A stretch of 64,000 nt of DNA, from the NCBI GenBank assembly GCA_963743945.1, contig CAVURO010000001.1, positions 62,001-126,000 on the forward strand, in the 5' to 3' direction. Positions 8,881 to 17,719 of this stretch are shown one piece after another. Under the pieces are notes generated by a model. The model was not told the DNA's origin. It worked only from the letters and a program-made list of their open reading frames with translations, and did no database searches. The position numbers were made by a program, and so were the translations under genes. Source of the stretch: JACOTK01 sp963743945. Its GTDB lineage: Bacteria; Actinomycetota; Acidimicrobiia; Acidimicrobiales; CADCSY01. Position 1 is the first letter of the stretch. Each line of letters starts with the position of its first letter.

Positions 8881-9201
8881 GTGCTTCCCGAGACTCTCGA
8901 CCCCGAAACGCTGCGGACCGGCATCATGGTGCTCATCGCCGTCCTGCTCATCGCTGCCATCGCAGGCTGGTACCTGGTCAGGAAGATGGTCTCGCGGGTG
9001 ATCTTCTTCGGGATCATCCTCGGGCTCGGAGCGATGCTGTGGGGCGAGCGCGGTGACCTGCAGACCTGCCAACAGACCTGTTCGTGCAAGGTCTTCTCGT
9101 GGGATGTCCAGGTGCCCGGGTGCGCAAGCCTCGACAACAGGATTCAGAGCCCCCTGGGCCTCGGCGAGCTCGTCGGAGGCTCACCGCCCACAGTCCGCTG
9201 A
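8881..9201 (+). CDS. Small membrane protein with cysteine cluster
   Basis: A 106-residue protein from GTG 8881. A hydrophobic region of two closely spaced segments (about residues 12-52: IMVLIAVLLIAAIAGWYLV, then VIFFGIILGLGAML) is followed by a cysteine-rich part, CQQTCSC and a further Cys about ten residues on. The Cys cluster could bind metal or form disulfides outside the membrane. An upstream ATG at 8824 would add a polar leader with no ribosome site. I recognise no family. It ends 70 bases before a convergent hydrolase gene. Confidence 0.55.
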   Translation: MLPETLDPETLRTGIMVLIAVLLIAAIAGWYLVRKMVSRVIFFGIILGLGAMLWGERGDLQTCQQTCSCKVFSWDVQVPGCASLDNRIQSPLGLGELVGGSPPTVR

Positions 9202-9224
9202 TCGTTCCGGCGACGGTCCGAGGC

Positions 9225-9284
9225 GATCAGATCGATGAGGATCAGATCGATGAGGATCAGATCGATGAGGATCAGGTCGGCGAG
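9225..9284. repeat. Tandem repeat, four copies of 15 bp, spanning a stop codon
   Basis: Three exact copies and one degenerate copy of GATCAGATCGATGAG run from 9225 to 9284. The stop codon of the minus-strand hydrolase (TGA at 9272-9274) lies in the last, degenerate copy, and the others lie downstream of it. This looks like tandem duplication of the 3' end of the gene. Confidence 0.92.
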
Positions 9285-9997
9285 TGGGCATGAGCGAGGC
9301 CCATCTCTCGGGCACGTAGCACGAACTGCGCAAATTGCCGCGGGTGACTCAGGTGGGCTCCGTGGCCGGCACCCTCGAACACCATGCACTGGGCCAGCGG
9401 CGCCTCGTCCGCCAGCGTTCGGGCGGCCCTGATCAGATAAGGCTTCGACAAGGTGCCGTGGCCCGCCAGAATCGGAAGCCGCAAACCCGCCGGATCGTAG
9501 GGTGGATCGTTCGCGTCGATGGAGGTGAGCTCGGCGACGAGCGCAACCCCCTCATCTCGTCGGGCAGCCCTTACCTTGTCCGGCAACGCCAGCCACCGTT
9601 CCTCGCCGATGAGGCTGATCATGAAGGTCTCGCCGGCGGCCGCCGAGCCGGCTCCCCGTTGGGCCGTCGCCACCGCCGAGCGTCCCGGTGAGGCTGTCGG
9701 CCACCATGGTCGCCACGTCATCGGCGCCTCGAAGGCGCCCACCGCGATGATCCGGCTCGGGCTCCGCCGTGCTGCGCTCAGGCCGATGACTCCGCCGAAG
9801 CTGTGACCGACCACCACGGCGATGCGGTCGCCGATCAGGGTCAGCAGGTCATCCACATGATCCTCGATGCCGACCGGATCGGTACTTGACGAACGCCCGT
9901 AGCCACGCCGGTCGTACCGCAGCACCGGCAAACCATCCAGGTGGCGAACCGATCGGGCAAAGCCGGCGGCTCGATCGAGGGCGCCGTGGACGAGCAC
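9272..9997 (-). CDS. Alpha/beta hydrolase; probable N-terminal frameshift
   Basis: The visible frame starts at GTG 9997 directly on the oxyanion-hole strand (LVHGALDR) and contains the nucleophile elbow GHSFGG and the C-terminal GAGHGAHL. The first beta-strands are missing: upstream in this frame only about 30 bases remain before a TGA. In another frame, a GTG at 10070 overlaps the pyruvate kinase stop (GTGA) and reads TSHTNGIGLSV, a plausible hydrolase N-terminus. The gene therefore probably runs 10070-9272 with a frameshift near 10020, either real or a sequencing error. The catalytic residues are intact; the substrate is unknown. Confidence 0.82.
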   Translation of the reverse strand: MLVHGALDRAAGFARSVRHLDGLPVLRYDRRGYGRSSSTDPVGIEDHVDDLLTLIGDRIAVVVGHSFGGVIGLSAARRSPSRIIAVGAFEAPMTWRPWWPTASPGRSAVATAQRGAGSAAAGETFMISLIGEERWLALPDKVRAARRDEGVALVAELTSIDANDPPYDPAGLRLPILAGHGTLSKPYLIRAARTLADEAPLAQCMVFEGAGHGAHLSHPRQFAQFVLRAREMGLAHAHSPT

Positions 9998-10066
9998 GAT
10001 CAGCGGGTCGAGCTTGATCGAGATGCGAGCTCGTCACCGAGAGGCCGATGCCGTTCGTGTGGCTCG

Positions 10067-11530
10067 TCACCTCACCCTGACCAACCGGAGAACGTCGGTG
10101 ACCGGTTCGGGGTCGTCGGGGGAACCTGCGAGCACCGCCACGATGTCGCCTTTGGCCACCATCCCCATCTGGAACACCTCTTCGACCGCGTACCAGACGA
10201 TCTCGTCGACGTTGGCGTACTCGTTGCACGAAAATGCATCGACACCCCACGTCAGGCTGAGCTGCCCTGCGGTGCGAGGCGATGGACTCATGGCGACGAT
10301 CGGCGCCGTCGGACGAAAACGGGCAACGGAACGAGCGGTGCTGCCCGTTCGGGTACAACAGACGATGACGGCGGCATCAACGTCGAGCGCAGCCCTCCAT
10401 GCGGCGGCGGTCATGGCGGCGGTCATCCGCACATTCGAGGTCGCATCGGCCATGAGGGCGTTCTGTTGACGACCCAGGCGACTGCCCCACTGCACATAGT
10501 TGGCCTCCCGCTCGGCGCGCTCGGCAACCCTGGCCATCGTGGCAACGGCAGCCACGGGATGATGACCGATCGCCGTCTCGGCGGAGAGCATCACGGCGTC
10601 CGTGCCGTCGAAGACCGCATTGGCGACGTCGGAGACCTCTGCCCGGGTTGGCACCGGAGCCTGGATCATCGATTCGAGCATCTGGGTTGCGGTGATGACC
10701 GGGCGCCCGAACGCCACACATTGGCGGATGATGCGCTTCTGGAGATGCGGCACGTCCTCGGGGGGGAAGCGCACGCCGAGATCGCCCCGTGCGACCATGA
10801 CGGCATCCGAACAGGCGATGATCGCCTCGAGGTCGTCGACCGCGGCACTGGTCTCGATCTTCGCGACGAGCATCGGCCCTTCGGGGCCGACAGCCTGACG
10901 CAAGATCCTGATGTCCTTGGCCGAGGTCACGAAGGACAGCGCGACGAAGTCAACCCCACCGCCCGCTCCCTGGACCGCATCGAGAAGCGCAAGGTCGTGA
11001 GCGGTGGGAGCGGTCAGACTGAAGCGCGCCGGCGGGAGGTTGACGCCGGGGCGACCCTGCAGGCGACCCCCGTTGACCACCTTCGCCGTTGCGGACTCCG
11101 CATCGACCTCGGTGACGCGCAGCCCGACGGCCCCGTCGCCGAGAGCGATGACGTCACCGACCTCGATCTCGTCGAGAAGCGTGGCGTGCTCCACGATGAT
11201 CCGCTCAGCGGAGCTGGCCGTGCCCGGGGATTCGTCCGCGTCACCCGGCACGAACACCACCGTCGCGTCCGTCTCGAGCACGACGCCCTCGGGAGGAAAC
11301 GCGACCGCACGAACCTTGGGACCGGGAAGGTCGATGAGAATGCCGATCGTTCGGCCCTTTTCCCTCGACAGGCGCCGAACGAGCTCGATGCAGGCGATGT
11401 GGTCAGCCACCTCACCATGGGCCAGGGCGATCCGCGCCACATCGAGGCCTGCATCGATCAGCAAGCTGATCGTGGCCTCATCGTGCGATGCCGGCCCCAG
11501 TGTTGCGACCACCTTGGTGCGTCTCGTCAT
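10067..11530 (-). CDS. pyk: Pyruvate kinase, atypical K+-site variant
   Basis: This enzyme converts PEP and ADP to pyruvate and ATP, the last step of glycolysis. It has 487 residues with the family hallmarks: KVVATLGPAS at the start, VAKIETSAAVDD (catalytic Lys), MVARGDLGV, and TATQMLESM. The usual N and S of the R-x-N-x-S-H-G segment are both Ala (RIALAHG, residues 33-39), and the E of T-K-G-P-E is Lys (LPGPKVR). In characterised enzymes these residues help coordinate the K+ cofactor, and Lys at the last position is typical of K+-independent kinases. Its stop overlaps a GTG that probably starts the hydrolase gene. Confidence 0.95.
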   Translation of the reverse strand: MTRRTKVVATLGPASHDEATISLLIDAGLDVARIALAHGEVADHIACIELVRRLSREKGRTIGILIDLPGPKVRAVAFPPEGVVLETDATVVFVPGDADESPGTASSAERIIVEHATLLDEIEVGDVIALGDGAVGLRVTEVDAESATAKVVNGGRLQGRPGVNLPPARFSLTAPTAHDLALLDAVQGAGGGVDFVALSFVTSAKDIRILRQAVGPEGPMLVAKIETSAAVDDLEAIIACSDAVMVARGDLGVRFPPEDVPHLQKRIIRQCVAFGRPVITATQMLESMIQAPVPTRAEVSDVANAVFDGTDAVMLSAETAIGHHPVAAVATMARVAERAEREANYVQWGSRLGRQQNALMADATSNVRMTAAMTAAAWRAALDVDAAVIVCCTRTGSTARSVARFRPTAPIVAMSPSPRTAGQLSLTWGVDAFSCNEYANVDEIVWYAVEEVFQMGMVAKGDIVAVLAGSPDDPEPVTDVLRLVRVR

Positions 11531-11688
11531 CCCTAGAGGCTACCGAGTGAACAGGGCCTCCTTCGCCACCTCTTCCACGATCGCCGGCTTCAGGTCCCAG
11601 GAGCACTTGAAGCCCCTTCCAACACCTCGGATCTCCTCCGAGGGATCCGCTTGCGAGCCTGGTGGCCCGGCGCGCTACGGTCTCGGGC

Positions 11689-13230
11689 ATGTATCCCGGC
11701 GCGCATGCTCAAACCAACCCCGATCATCCCGCTTACGTCATGGCCTCCACCGGCGAGGTCATCACCTATCGTGACCTCGACGAGGGATCCAACCGCCTCG
11801 CTCATCTTTTCCGTTCCGCCGGGCTCAAGCGAGGCGATCACATCGCCTTCATGCTTGAGAACCATCCTCGATTCTTCGAGATCGCCTGGGCAGCCCAACG
11901 CGCCGGGCTGTACTACACGGCCATGAGCTCACGGCTCACGGCCGGCGAGGCGCAGTACATCGTCAATGACTGCGGAGCAAAGGTCTTCATCACGTCTGTG
12001 CACAACGACAGGGTTGCCGATCTGCTTGTGGACGCGATGCCCAACGTCGCGGTCAAGCTCATGTTGGACGAGGCGGCGCCCGGTTACGAGTCCTACGAGA
12101 AGCGGGTCGCCGGCTACCCCTCAACGCCCGTCGACGACGAGTCCGAGGGCATGGACATGCTGTACTCCTCCGGGACGACGGGTCAGCCGAAGGGCGTCAA
12201 GGTCCCCCTCATGGCCGAGGCGATCGGGACAGCCATGGGCGTGCACACACTCGCCGGGCTGCTCTATCAGTTCGGGCCCGAGATGATCTACCTCTCCCCT
12301 GCCCCGCTTTACCATGCCGCCCCCCTGCGGTTCACGATGGCCGTGCACCGAGTCGGCGGCACCGTCATCGTCATGGAGCACTTCGATCCCATCGAGTACC
12401 TGCGCCTCGTCGAAAAGTACTCGGTCACCCACACGCAGGTCGTGCCGACCATGTTCGTGCGCATGCTCAAGCTCACCGAGGCGGAGCGTGCCCGTTACGA
12501 CGTGTCGAGCATGAAGGTGGCCATCCACGCCGCCGCTCCGTGTCCTGTTCCGGTCAAGGAGCAGATGATCGCGTGGTGGGGGCCCATCATCTACGAGTAC
12601 TACGCGGGCACCGAGGGCAACGGGTTCGTGCAGTGCAACTCCGAGGAGTGGCTCGCCCACAAGGGCACGGTCGGCAAGCCGATGATGGCGATGGTGCACA
12701 TCGTCGACGAGGAGGGCAACGACCTGCCCGTCGGCGAGGCCGGGACCATCTACTTCGAGGGCGGCGCGACGTTCGAGTACCACAACGACCCCACCAAGAC
12801 CGCCGAGTCACGCCTGAAGGAGGGCTGGAGCACCCTCGGCGATGTCGGTCGCCTCGACGAGGACGGCTACCTCTACCTCACGGACCGCAAGGCCTACATG
12901 ATCATCACCGGCGGCGTGAACGTCTACCCCCAGGAGGCCGAGAACGTGCTCACCATGCACCCCAAGGTGGCCGACGTGGCCGTCATCGGCGTCCCGAACG
13001 AGGACTTCGGCGAGGAGGTCAAGGCGGTGGTCCAGCCGCTCGACATGGCCGATGCCGGACCGGAGCTCGCTGCCGAGCTGATCGCCTACTGTCGCTCGCA
13101 ACTCGCCGACGTCAAGTGCCCGAGATCGGTGGACTTCGAGGAAGAGCTGCCCCGCCACCCCACCGGAAAGCTCTACAAGCGCCTCCTCCGTGATCGCTAC
13201 TGGGAAGGGCGCGACTCCAAGCTGGTCTGA
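11689..13230 (+). CDS. Acyl-CoA synthetase (AMP-forming, FadD-like)
   Basis: A complete ANL-superfamily ligase of 513 residues from ATG 11689. Visible motifs are the P-loop YSSGTTGQPKGVK, the A5 segment YYAGTEGNG, the hinge LTDRKAYM, GGVNVYPQE, and a C-terminal PTGKLYKR with the catalytic Lys. It forms acyl-CoA from a free acid, ATP and CoA. The C-terminal domain is very close to the partial gene at 1-417. The nearest same-strand neighbour is far away and the gene is convergent with an MFS transporter, so genomic context does not reveal the substrate. Medium/long-chain or ring-containing acids are both possible. Confidence 0.94.
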   Translation: MYPGAHAQTNPDHPAYVMASTGEVITYRDLDEGSNRLAHLFRSAGLKRGDHIAFMLENHPRFFEIAWAAQRAGLYYTAMSSRLTAGEAQYIVNDCGAKVFITSVHNDRVADLLVDAMPNVAVKLMLDEAAPGYESYEKRVAGYPSTPVDDESEGMDMLYSSGTTGQPKGVKVPLMAEAIGTAMGVHTLAGLLYQFGPEMIYLSPAPLYHAAPLRFTMAVHRVGGTVIVMEHFDPIEYLRLVEKYSVTHTQVVPTMFVRMLKLTEAERARYDVSSMKVAIHAAAPCPVPVKEQMIAWWGPIIYEYYAGTEGNGFVQCNSEEWLAHKGTVGKPMMAMVHIVDEEGNDLPVGEAGTIYFEGGATFEYHNDPTKTAESRLKEGWSTLGDVGRLDEDGYLYLTDRKAYMIITGGVNVYPQEAENVLTMHPKVADVAVIGVPNEDFGEEVKAVVQPLDMADAGPELAAELIAYCRSQLADVKCPRSVDFEEELPRHPTGKLYKRLLRDRYWEGRDSKLV

Positions 13231-13285
13231 GGGGGTTCGTGCCCGCCGGGTCGGAGTCGACAATCCCGAAGCGTCCTTCCCGCTG

Positions 13286-14500
13286 TCAGGAGGATCGTCC
13301 CGCTCGGTCGACGAGGAGAGCGCGACGTCCCGCCCCCACGGCCCATGCAGCGGCGAGTGACATGACGCCGGCGCCCAACCACGCGAGCGAATAGGAGCCG
13401 GCATCGACCACCACCCCAAACAGGAGTGGTCCCACCACCGCCCCGAGATACGTGCCCGTCTGGGTGATGCCGGTTGCGGCCCCGGGGGAACCGGCGTTGT
13501 TCTTCACCACCGCGAGGTTGAAAAGACCGGGCCATCCCCAGCCCAGGGCGAAGGCGACGACGGCGCCCGGCACCATGAGGGCCGGGATGTCGGTGGCGAT
13601 CGCGAAGTAGCCCAGCGATCCTGTCGCCATCATGACGGCCACCGTCGAGAGGTGACGGCCACCGCGGCGATCGGCTCGGGCTCCCGACACCAATCTGGTC
13701 ACGAGCCCCACGCCGCTGCACAGGGACGCCAACAGTCCAGCGGCGCCCTCGGCAATGCCGGCCGACACCGCACCGCTCACGAGGAAGGCGCCCAGCGTTC
13801 CTGCTGCACCGGCCCCGAGGCCGGCTCCGACGCCGAGAAGGAGCAGCGGGCGAACAGCGACGTCGTCGTCACCACGGCCCCGGTTCCTGGGCTGTCCCGA
13901 TCGCCTCGGTCCCTTCGGAACCAGAGCAGCCACCACGAGCGCACCGACCGCGCCCACCGCGAAAGCCCACCGCCACCCGACCGTCAGGGCAAACGCCGGA
14001 ACCGCCAAACCGCCGAGCAGGGTCGCCGCGGGAATCGCCGACTGCTTCACCCCGAAGGCCAGGCCCAGACGGGTGGTCGGGACGCGTTGGGCGAGATGGA
14101 GGTTGGTGGCCGGCTGGACCAACGCGTTCGCCAGGCCCCCGATCACCAACGCCGCCAGCAGCGACGGCAACGACCTGGCGGCGATCGCCACCGTGCCAAG
14201 CGAGGTGGCCGCGAGGACGGCTCCGAGACGCATGGCCGGGACAGCACCGATGCGCTCGGCGAGTCGGCCGTTGACAGCCGAGGTGAGTGAGGCTGTTCCG
14301 AAGAACACCGCGGTAATGAGCCCCAGGCCCTGGGTGCCGAAATGGAGGTCCGCTCGAAGCTGGACGCCAACCGCTCCCGCCAGGAAGACCGGAAGCACGC
14401 CCGCGGTCGCAACGGCGATCGCTGTTGCCATCGTGGCTCCGAGCGCCGGGGCCGGTTGGGTGGAGGGCTCGACATGAAGGGACTCTCCGTCGGGTGACAT
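13286..14500 (-). CDS. MFS transporter
   Basis: A 404-residue integral membrane protein with about twelve hydrophobic segments. The start is ATG 14500, shortly before the first membrane segment (ATAIAVATAGVLPVFLAGAV). A basic loop with GRLAERIGA between segments 2 and 3 fits the MFS signature loop, as does a repeat-like loop RADRRGGRHL in the second half. No substrate-specific motif is recognised; an efflux or uptake role cannot be separated. It is divergent from the GDPD gene with a 94-base gap, and convergent with the acyl-CoA synthetase. Confidence 0.88.
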   Translation of the reverse strand: MSPDGESLHVEPSTQPAPALGATMATAIAVATAGVLPVFLAGAVGVQLRADLHFGTQGLGLITAVFFGTASLTSAVNGRLAERIGAVPAMRLGAVLAATSLGTVAIAARSLPSLLAALVIGGLANALVQPATNLHLAQRVPTTRLGLAFGVKQSAIPAATLLGGLAVPAFALTVGWRWAFAVGAVGALVVAALVPKGPRRSGQPRNRGRGDDDVAVRPLLLLGVGAGLGAGAAGTLGAFLVSGAVSAGIAEGAAGLLASLCSGVGLVTRLVSGARADRRGGRHLSTVAVMMATGSLGYFAIATDIPALMVPGAVVAFALGWGWPGLFNLAVVKNNAGSPGAATGITQTGTYLGAVVGPLLFGVVVDAGSYSLAWLGAGVMSLAAAWAVGAGRRALLVDRAGRSS

Positions 14501-14594
14501 CGCTCCATCGTGGCCCCTCGTGGTGCCCCATGACGTGTTGACGCCGGCCTGACGACGCCTGGGCCTCTGCCGGCAGAGTACCGTTGAGACCGTC

Positions 14595-15365
14595 ATGCCA
14601 GCCTCGACCCGGCCGTTTCTGCATCATCCGGGCATCCTCGCCTTCGCCCATCGAGGTGGCGCCGGTGACTGGCCCGAGAACACCATGCCTGCTTTCGAGA
14701 ATGCCGTGTCGCTCGGTTACCGCTATGTCGAGACCGACGTGCACGTCACCCGGGACGGCGTGCTCGTCGCCTTTCACGACGAATCGCTGGACAGGGTCAC
14801 CGACTCGAAGGGACGCATCCGGGATCTCTCCTGGGCACAGGTCAGCCGCGCCCGGGTCGCGGGGGTGGAACCCATCCCACTTCTCGAGGACCTCCTCGGC
14901 ACCTGGCCGACCTTGCGCATCAACATCGACCCCAAGCACGATTCGGCCGTGGAACCCCTCGCCGAGGTGCTCCGGCGCACCAACAGCGTCGAGAGGGTCT
15001 GCGTAGGCGCCTTCTCCGATCGGCGCCTTGCGCGGCTGAGACGCCTCCTCGGGCCCGAGTTGTGCACGTCGCTCGGGCCCGGCGGCACGGCTCGTCTGCG
15101 GGCGGCCGGCATGGGGCTTCCGTTCGGAACCGTGCGAGCTGCGTGTGCCCAGGTCCCTCATCGGACCAGGGGGGTCACGCTGACCGATCAACGTTTCGTC
15201 GACACGGCACACCAGCGGGGTCTCCAGGTCCACGTGTGGACCATCGACGACCCCGCCGAGATGCACGAACTCCTCGACCTCGGCGTCGACGGCATCATGA
15301 CCGATCGCCCGGCAATCCTGCGTGAGGTTCTCCGATCCCGCGGCGCATGGGGCGGGGACCCGTAG
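14595..15365 (+). CDS. Glycerophosphodiester phosphodiesterase
   Basis: This enzyme hydrolyses glycerophosphodiesters to glycerol-3-phosphate and an alcohol. The 256-residue protein has the GDPD signature: AHRGGAGDWPENT (catalytic His/Arg and metal Glu), ETDVHVTRDGVLV with HD shortly after, NIDPKH, and a C-terminal VWTIDDP...GVDGIMTDRP. No signal peptide is seen, so it is probably cytosolic. It starts at ATG 14595, divergent from the MFS gene. It is followed by a strong hairpin at 15410-15453. Confidence 0.95.
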   Translation: MPASTRPFLHHPGILAFAHRGGAGDWPENTMPAFENAVSLGYRYVETDVHVTRDGVLVAFHDESLDRVTDSKGRIRDLSWAQVSRARVAGVEPIPLLEDLLGTWPTLRINIDPKHDSAVEPLAEVLRRTNSVERVCVGAFSDRRLARLRRLLGPELCTSLGPGGTARLRAAGMGLPFGTVRAACAQVPHRTRGVTLTDQRFVDTAHQRGLQVHVWTIDDPAEMHELLDLGVDGIMTDRPAILREVLRSRGAWGGDP

Positions 15366-15409
15366 GAGCCGGAGCGATCGCCGGAAGGTCGACTACCCCC
15401 GACGATCGC

Positions 15410-15453
15410 GCCGTGGTTCGGGTTACCGGCTGACCGGCAACCCGAACCACGGC
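15410..15453. terminator. Long perfect hairpin between convergent genes
   Basis: Two 15-base arms (15410-15424 and 15439-15453) are perfectly complementary. The 14-base loop itself contains a further CCGG/CCGG stem. It lies between the convergent GDPD gene and the small membrane protein gene, so a bidirectional terminator is likely. There is no clear T-run on the plus strand. Confidence 0.75.
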
Positions 15454-15466
15454 ATTGCACGACACG

Positions 15467-15518
15467 GCCACGCGACTTGCGCAGCCACGCGACTTGAGCA
15501 GCTACGCGACCTTGCGTA
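15467..15518. repeat. Tandem repeat, three copies of about 17 bp, at a gene end
   Basis: Units GCCACGCGACTTGCGCA, GCCACGCGACTTGAGCA and a diverged third (GCTACGCGACCTTGCGTA). The stop codon of the minus-strand gene (TAG, 15502-15504) lies in the third unit; the other two are downstream of it. Confidence 0.85.
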
Positions 15519-15828
15519 GGGAAGCGGCCTGACCGAGTGTCTCGTCAGCCATGGCCCGATCGTGGGTGAACCAGGTGAACAACGCACGCCACGGGGAGGT
15601 CAGCCCTGCGGTCACCAGACCGGTGAACAGCACGGCCACGTCGTGGTTGTCCACCTTGATGCCCCACGCCTCGAACATCGAGTAGTCCAGCATCATCATG
15701 GCTCCCACCGAGACCACGAAGGTGAGCAGCGAGCGCATTCGATCGAGCTGTGCGACATTGCCGGCCAGGAAGTCCACCACTTTGATGGTCGCCAGGGCCG
15801 ACAGGGCAAGGACGGCAAACGTATACAT
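15502..15828 (-). CDS. Small integral membrane protein of unknown function
   Basis: A 108-residue protein with about three hydrophobic segments (YTFAVLALSALATIKVV, LLTFVVSVGAMMML, VAVLFTGLVTAGL) and a soluble tail containing FTHDRAMADE. ATG 15828 is supported by AGGAGG eight bases upstream. I recognise no family. The last residues are encoded within a small tandem repeat. It is convergent with the GDPD gene and divergent from adenylate kinase, with a 194-base gap upstream in which I see no further gene. Confidence 0.7.
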   Translation of the reverse strand: MYTFAVLALSALATIKVVDFLAGNVAQLDRMRSLLTFVVSVGAMMMLDYSMFEAWGIKVDNHDVAVLFTGLVTAGLTSPWRALFTWFTHDRAMADETLGQAASLRKVA

Positions 15829-16022
15829 GACTTGTTCCTCCTCAGGTGACCCCGATGGTCACACACCCTTTATGACCTGGATCTGATTCAGTCGTCACAT
15901 TGCGAAGTGATGACAGTACGCTACGGGGTCAATTGGGTCGAACTCATGGCGCGGACCTGACAGACCATCTACGATGGGCCGGTGCACCACCCGGCGACCA
16001 CGCTACAAAAGCAGGGGAAGCG

Positions 16023-16706
16023 ATGAGCGAACAGACGCGATTGCTGGTGCTGGGCAGGCAGGGATCGGGCAAGGGAACCCAGAGCATCCAGCTGGCGGAG
16101 GCACTGGGCATCACCCACGTCTCCACCGGCGACCTGTTTCGAAGAGAGGTCGCGCGGAAGAGCGCGTTGGGCCGGAACGTGAGCACCTACCTGGAAAAGG
16201 GTGCTCTCGTACCGGACGATCTCGTGGTCGACGTGGTGATGAACCAGACGGCAGATCTCGCCGGGTGGATCCTCGACGGATTCCCACGAACGATGGCCCA
16301 GGGCCAGGCGCTCGTCGCGGCCCTCGGCGACAACGGCGTCGATCTGGCGATCGAGTTGGACGTGCCCGTGCATCAGGTGGTGAGTCGTCTGTCGCTCCGT
16401 CGGGTCTGCGATGGTTGCGGCGCCACCTCGGTGGCAGCGGTCGACGACGACTCGATTCAACTGTGCAACGCGTGCGGCGGCCATGTCGGACGCCGCCCTG
16501 ATGACACCGTCGAGGCCATCGAGTTGCGCCTGACCAACTACGACCGGCTGACCGGGCCCCTGTTGATCTGGCTCGACAGCCTCGGCCTGCTTGCAACGGT
16601 CGACGGCATGGGCACAGCAGACCAGGTCTTCCAGCGGCTCCTCGCAGTGATCGCGGAGCGCCTTCTTCTCAGCGTCGAGACCGTCGACGCGCCTGCCCCG
16701 GGCTGA
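16023..16706 (+). CDS. adk: Adenylate kinase family, zinc-lid type
   Basis: This family interconverts ATP, AMP and ADP. The 227-residue protein has a P-loop GRQGSGKGTQ, the AMP-binding THVSTGDLFR, the DGFPRT motif and a zinc lid with four cysteines (129, 132, 148, 151). The P-loop is unusual: GRQGSGKG instead of the common GPPGAGKG. ATG 16023 follows AGGGGAAG. It stands alone, whereas the housekeeping adk of actinobacteria usually sits in the ribosomal-protein operon, so it could be a second, specialised copy. Its stop is followed by two imperfect copies of an ACTTCCCAA repeat. Confidence 0.88.
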   Translation: MSEQTRLLVLGRQGSGKGTQSIQLAEALGITHVSTGDLFRREVARKSALGRNVSTYLEKGALVPDDLVVDVVMNQTADLAGWILDGFPRTMAQGQALVAALGDNGVDLAIELDVPVHQVVSRLSLRRVCDGCGATSVAAVDDDSIQLCNACGGHVGRRPDDTVEAIELRLTNYDRLTGPLLIWLDSLGLLATVDGMGTADQVFQRLLAVIAERLLLSVETVDAPAPG

Positions 16707-16733
16707 AACTTCCCAATCGAAGACTTCCCAACC

Positions 16734-16773
16734 GGGGACGAGGTCAGGCGGGGACGAGGTCAGGCGGGGACGA
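16734..16773. repeat. Tandem repeat, 2.5 copies of 16 bp, spanning a stop codon
   Basis: The unit GGGGACGAGGTCAGGC occurs at 16734 and 16750, with a partial copy at 16766. The stop of the minus-strand desaturase (16760-16762) lies in the second copy. Confidence 0.88.
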
Positions 16774-17665
16774 CGGACCTCGCCTCACGGCGAGCATGGG
16801 TTCGCGCTGCGGCCTTGCCGACGCGTTCGATATAGGCCATTGCCCGGTCACGTGCTTCCTCGGCCTCCGCATCGAGACCCTCGATCGAGGGAAGCCCCCA
16901 GGTGTCGATGACCAGTGGCTGCAGGATCTGGTCGTGATGAACGGCGAAATCGTAGATACCGGCCGCGGCGATCGCCTTCGAGTGCCCGGCGAACCCCGGG
17001 ATGGCGGTGCCGGGCATCGCGAAGTTGGTCACCTGGCGGGCGATCGCTCGCACCATCGTCGAGGGATCCAACTCGATCGCGGCCTGCGCAACGTCGCGGT
17101 AGAACACGTGATGCAGGTACTCGTCGCCCGCGACCCTGGCCATGATCTCGGATCCCCGTCGGTCGGCGAGCATCCGACCCGTGTTGCGGTGGGAGATTCG
17201 AGTCGCCAGCTCCTGGATCGCGACGTAGGCGAGCCCGTCCGCAGGCTCGTCGAACTCGGGAACCTGACCGATGCTCACCTGATGCATGCGGCCCCGCTCG
17301 AGGGCGATGGGGTCGACGCTGCGCGTGATCAGCAGGTAGTCGCGCATGACGATGGAGTGACGACCCTCTTCGGCGGTCCATCGCTTCGCCCAGGCGCCCC
17401 ACGCATGATCGTGACCGAAGGTATCCCGGATGGTGCGGAAGTAATGGGGCAGATTGTCCTCGGTCAACAGGTTGACGAACAGGGCGCTGCGCACGGCCTC
17501 ATCCATCGGGGCATCGTCGGGCGACCAGTCCTCCCCCGCCTCAAAGTCACGACCCTGGCTCCACGGAACCATCTCATGGGGAAACCATTCCTTGGCGTTG
17601 AGAAGGTGGCGTTCGAGCAAACGCTCGGCCACGGGAGCCAGTTCGAGAAGGAGGTCGGTCGTCAC
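16760..17665 (-). CDS. Acyl-ACP desaturase, diiron (DesA-like)
   Basis: A soluble ferritin-fold fatty-acid desaturase that introduces a double bond into an acyl carrier protein-bound chain using O2 and electrons from a ferredoxin. The 301-residue protein has the expected diiron ligands: E69, the EEGRH motif (E100/H103), E152 in QELATR, and DEYLHH (E182/H185). The start is GTG 17665. Relatives in mycobacteria are DesA1/DesA2. Its redox partner is not adjacent. It ends inside a tandem repeat and is convergent with adk. Confidence 0.93.
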   Translation of the reverse strand: MTTDLLLELAPVAERLLERHLLNAKEWFPHEMVPWSQGRDFEAGEDWSPDDAPMDEAVRSALFVNLLTEDNLPHYFRTIRDTFGHDHAWGAWAKRWTAEEGRHSIVMRDYLLITRSVDPIALERGRMHQVSIGQVPEFDEPADGLAYVAIQELATRISHRNTGRMLADRRGSEIMARVAGDEYLHHVFYRDVAQAAIELDPSTMVRAIARQVTNFAMPGTAIPGFAGHSKAIAAAGIYDFAVHHDQILQPLVIDTWGLPSIEGLDAEAEEARDRAMAYIERVGKAAARTHARREARSVVPA

Positions 17666-17719
17666 CTCTTCAGCCTACCTACGGGTCGGTAGGTTGACAA
17701 GGTTCGCCCATTCTGTCGA

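Noticed and set aside
9225..9284. CRISPR-like array
   Set aside because: The repeats are directly adjacent without spacers.
9941..11536. 531-residue plus-strand frame over pyk
   Set aside because: It is antisense to pyruvate kinase and low in recognisable sequence.
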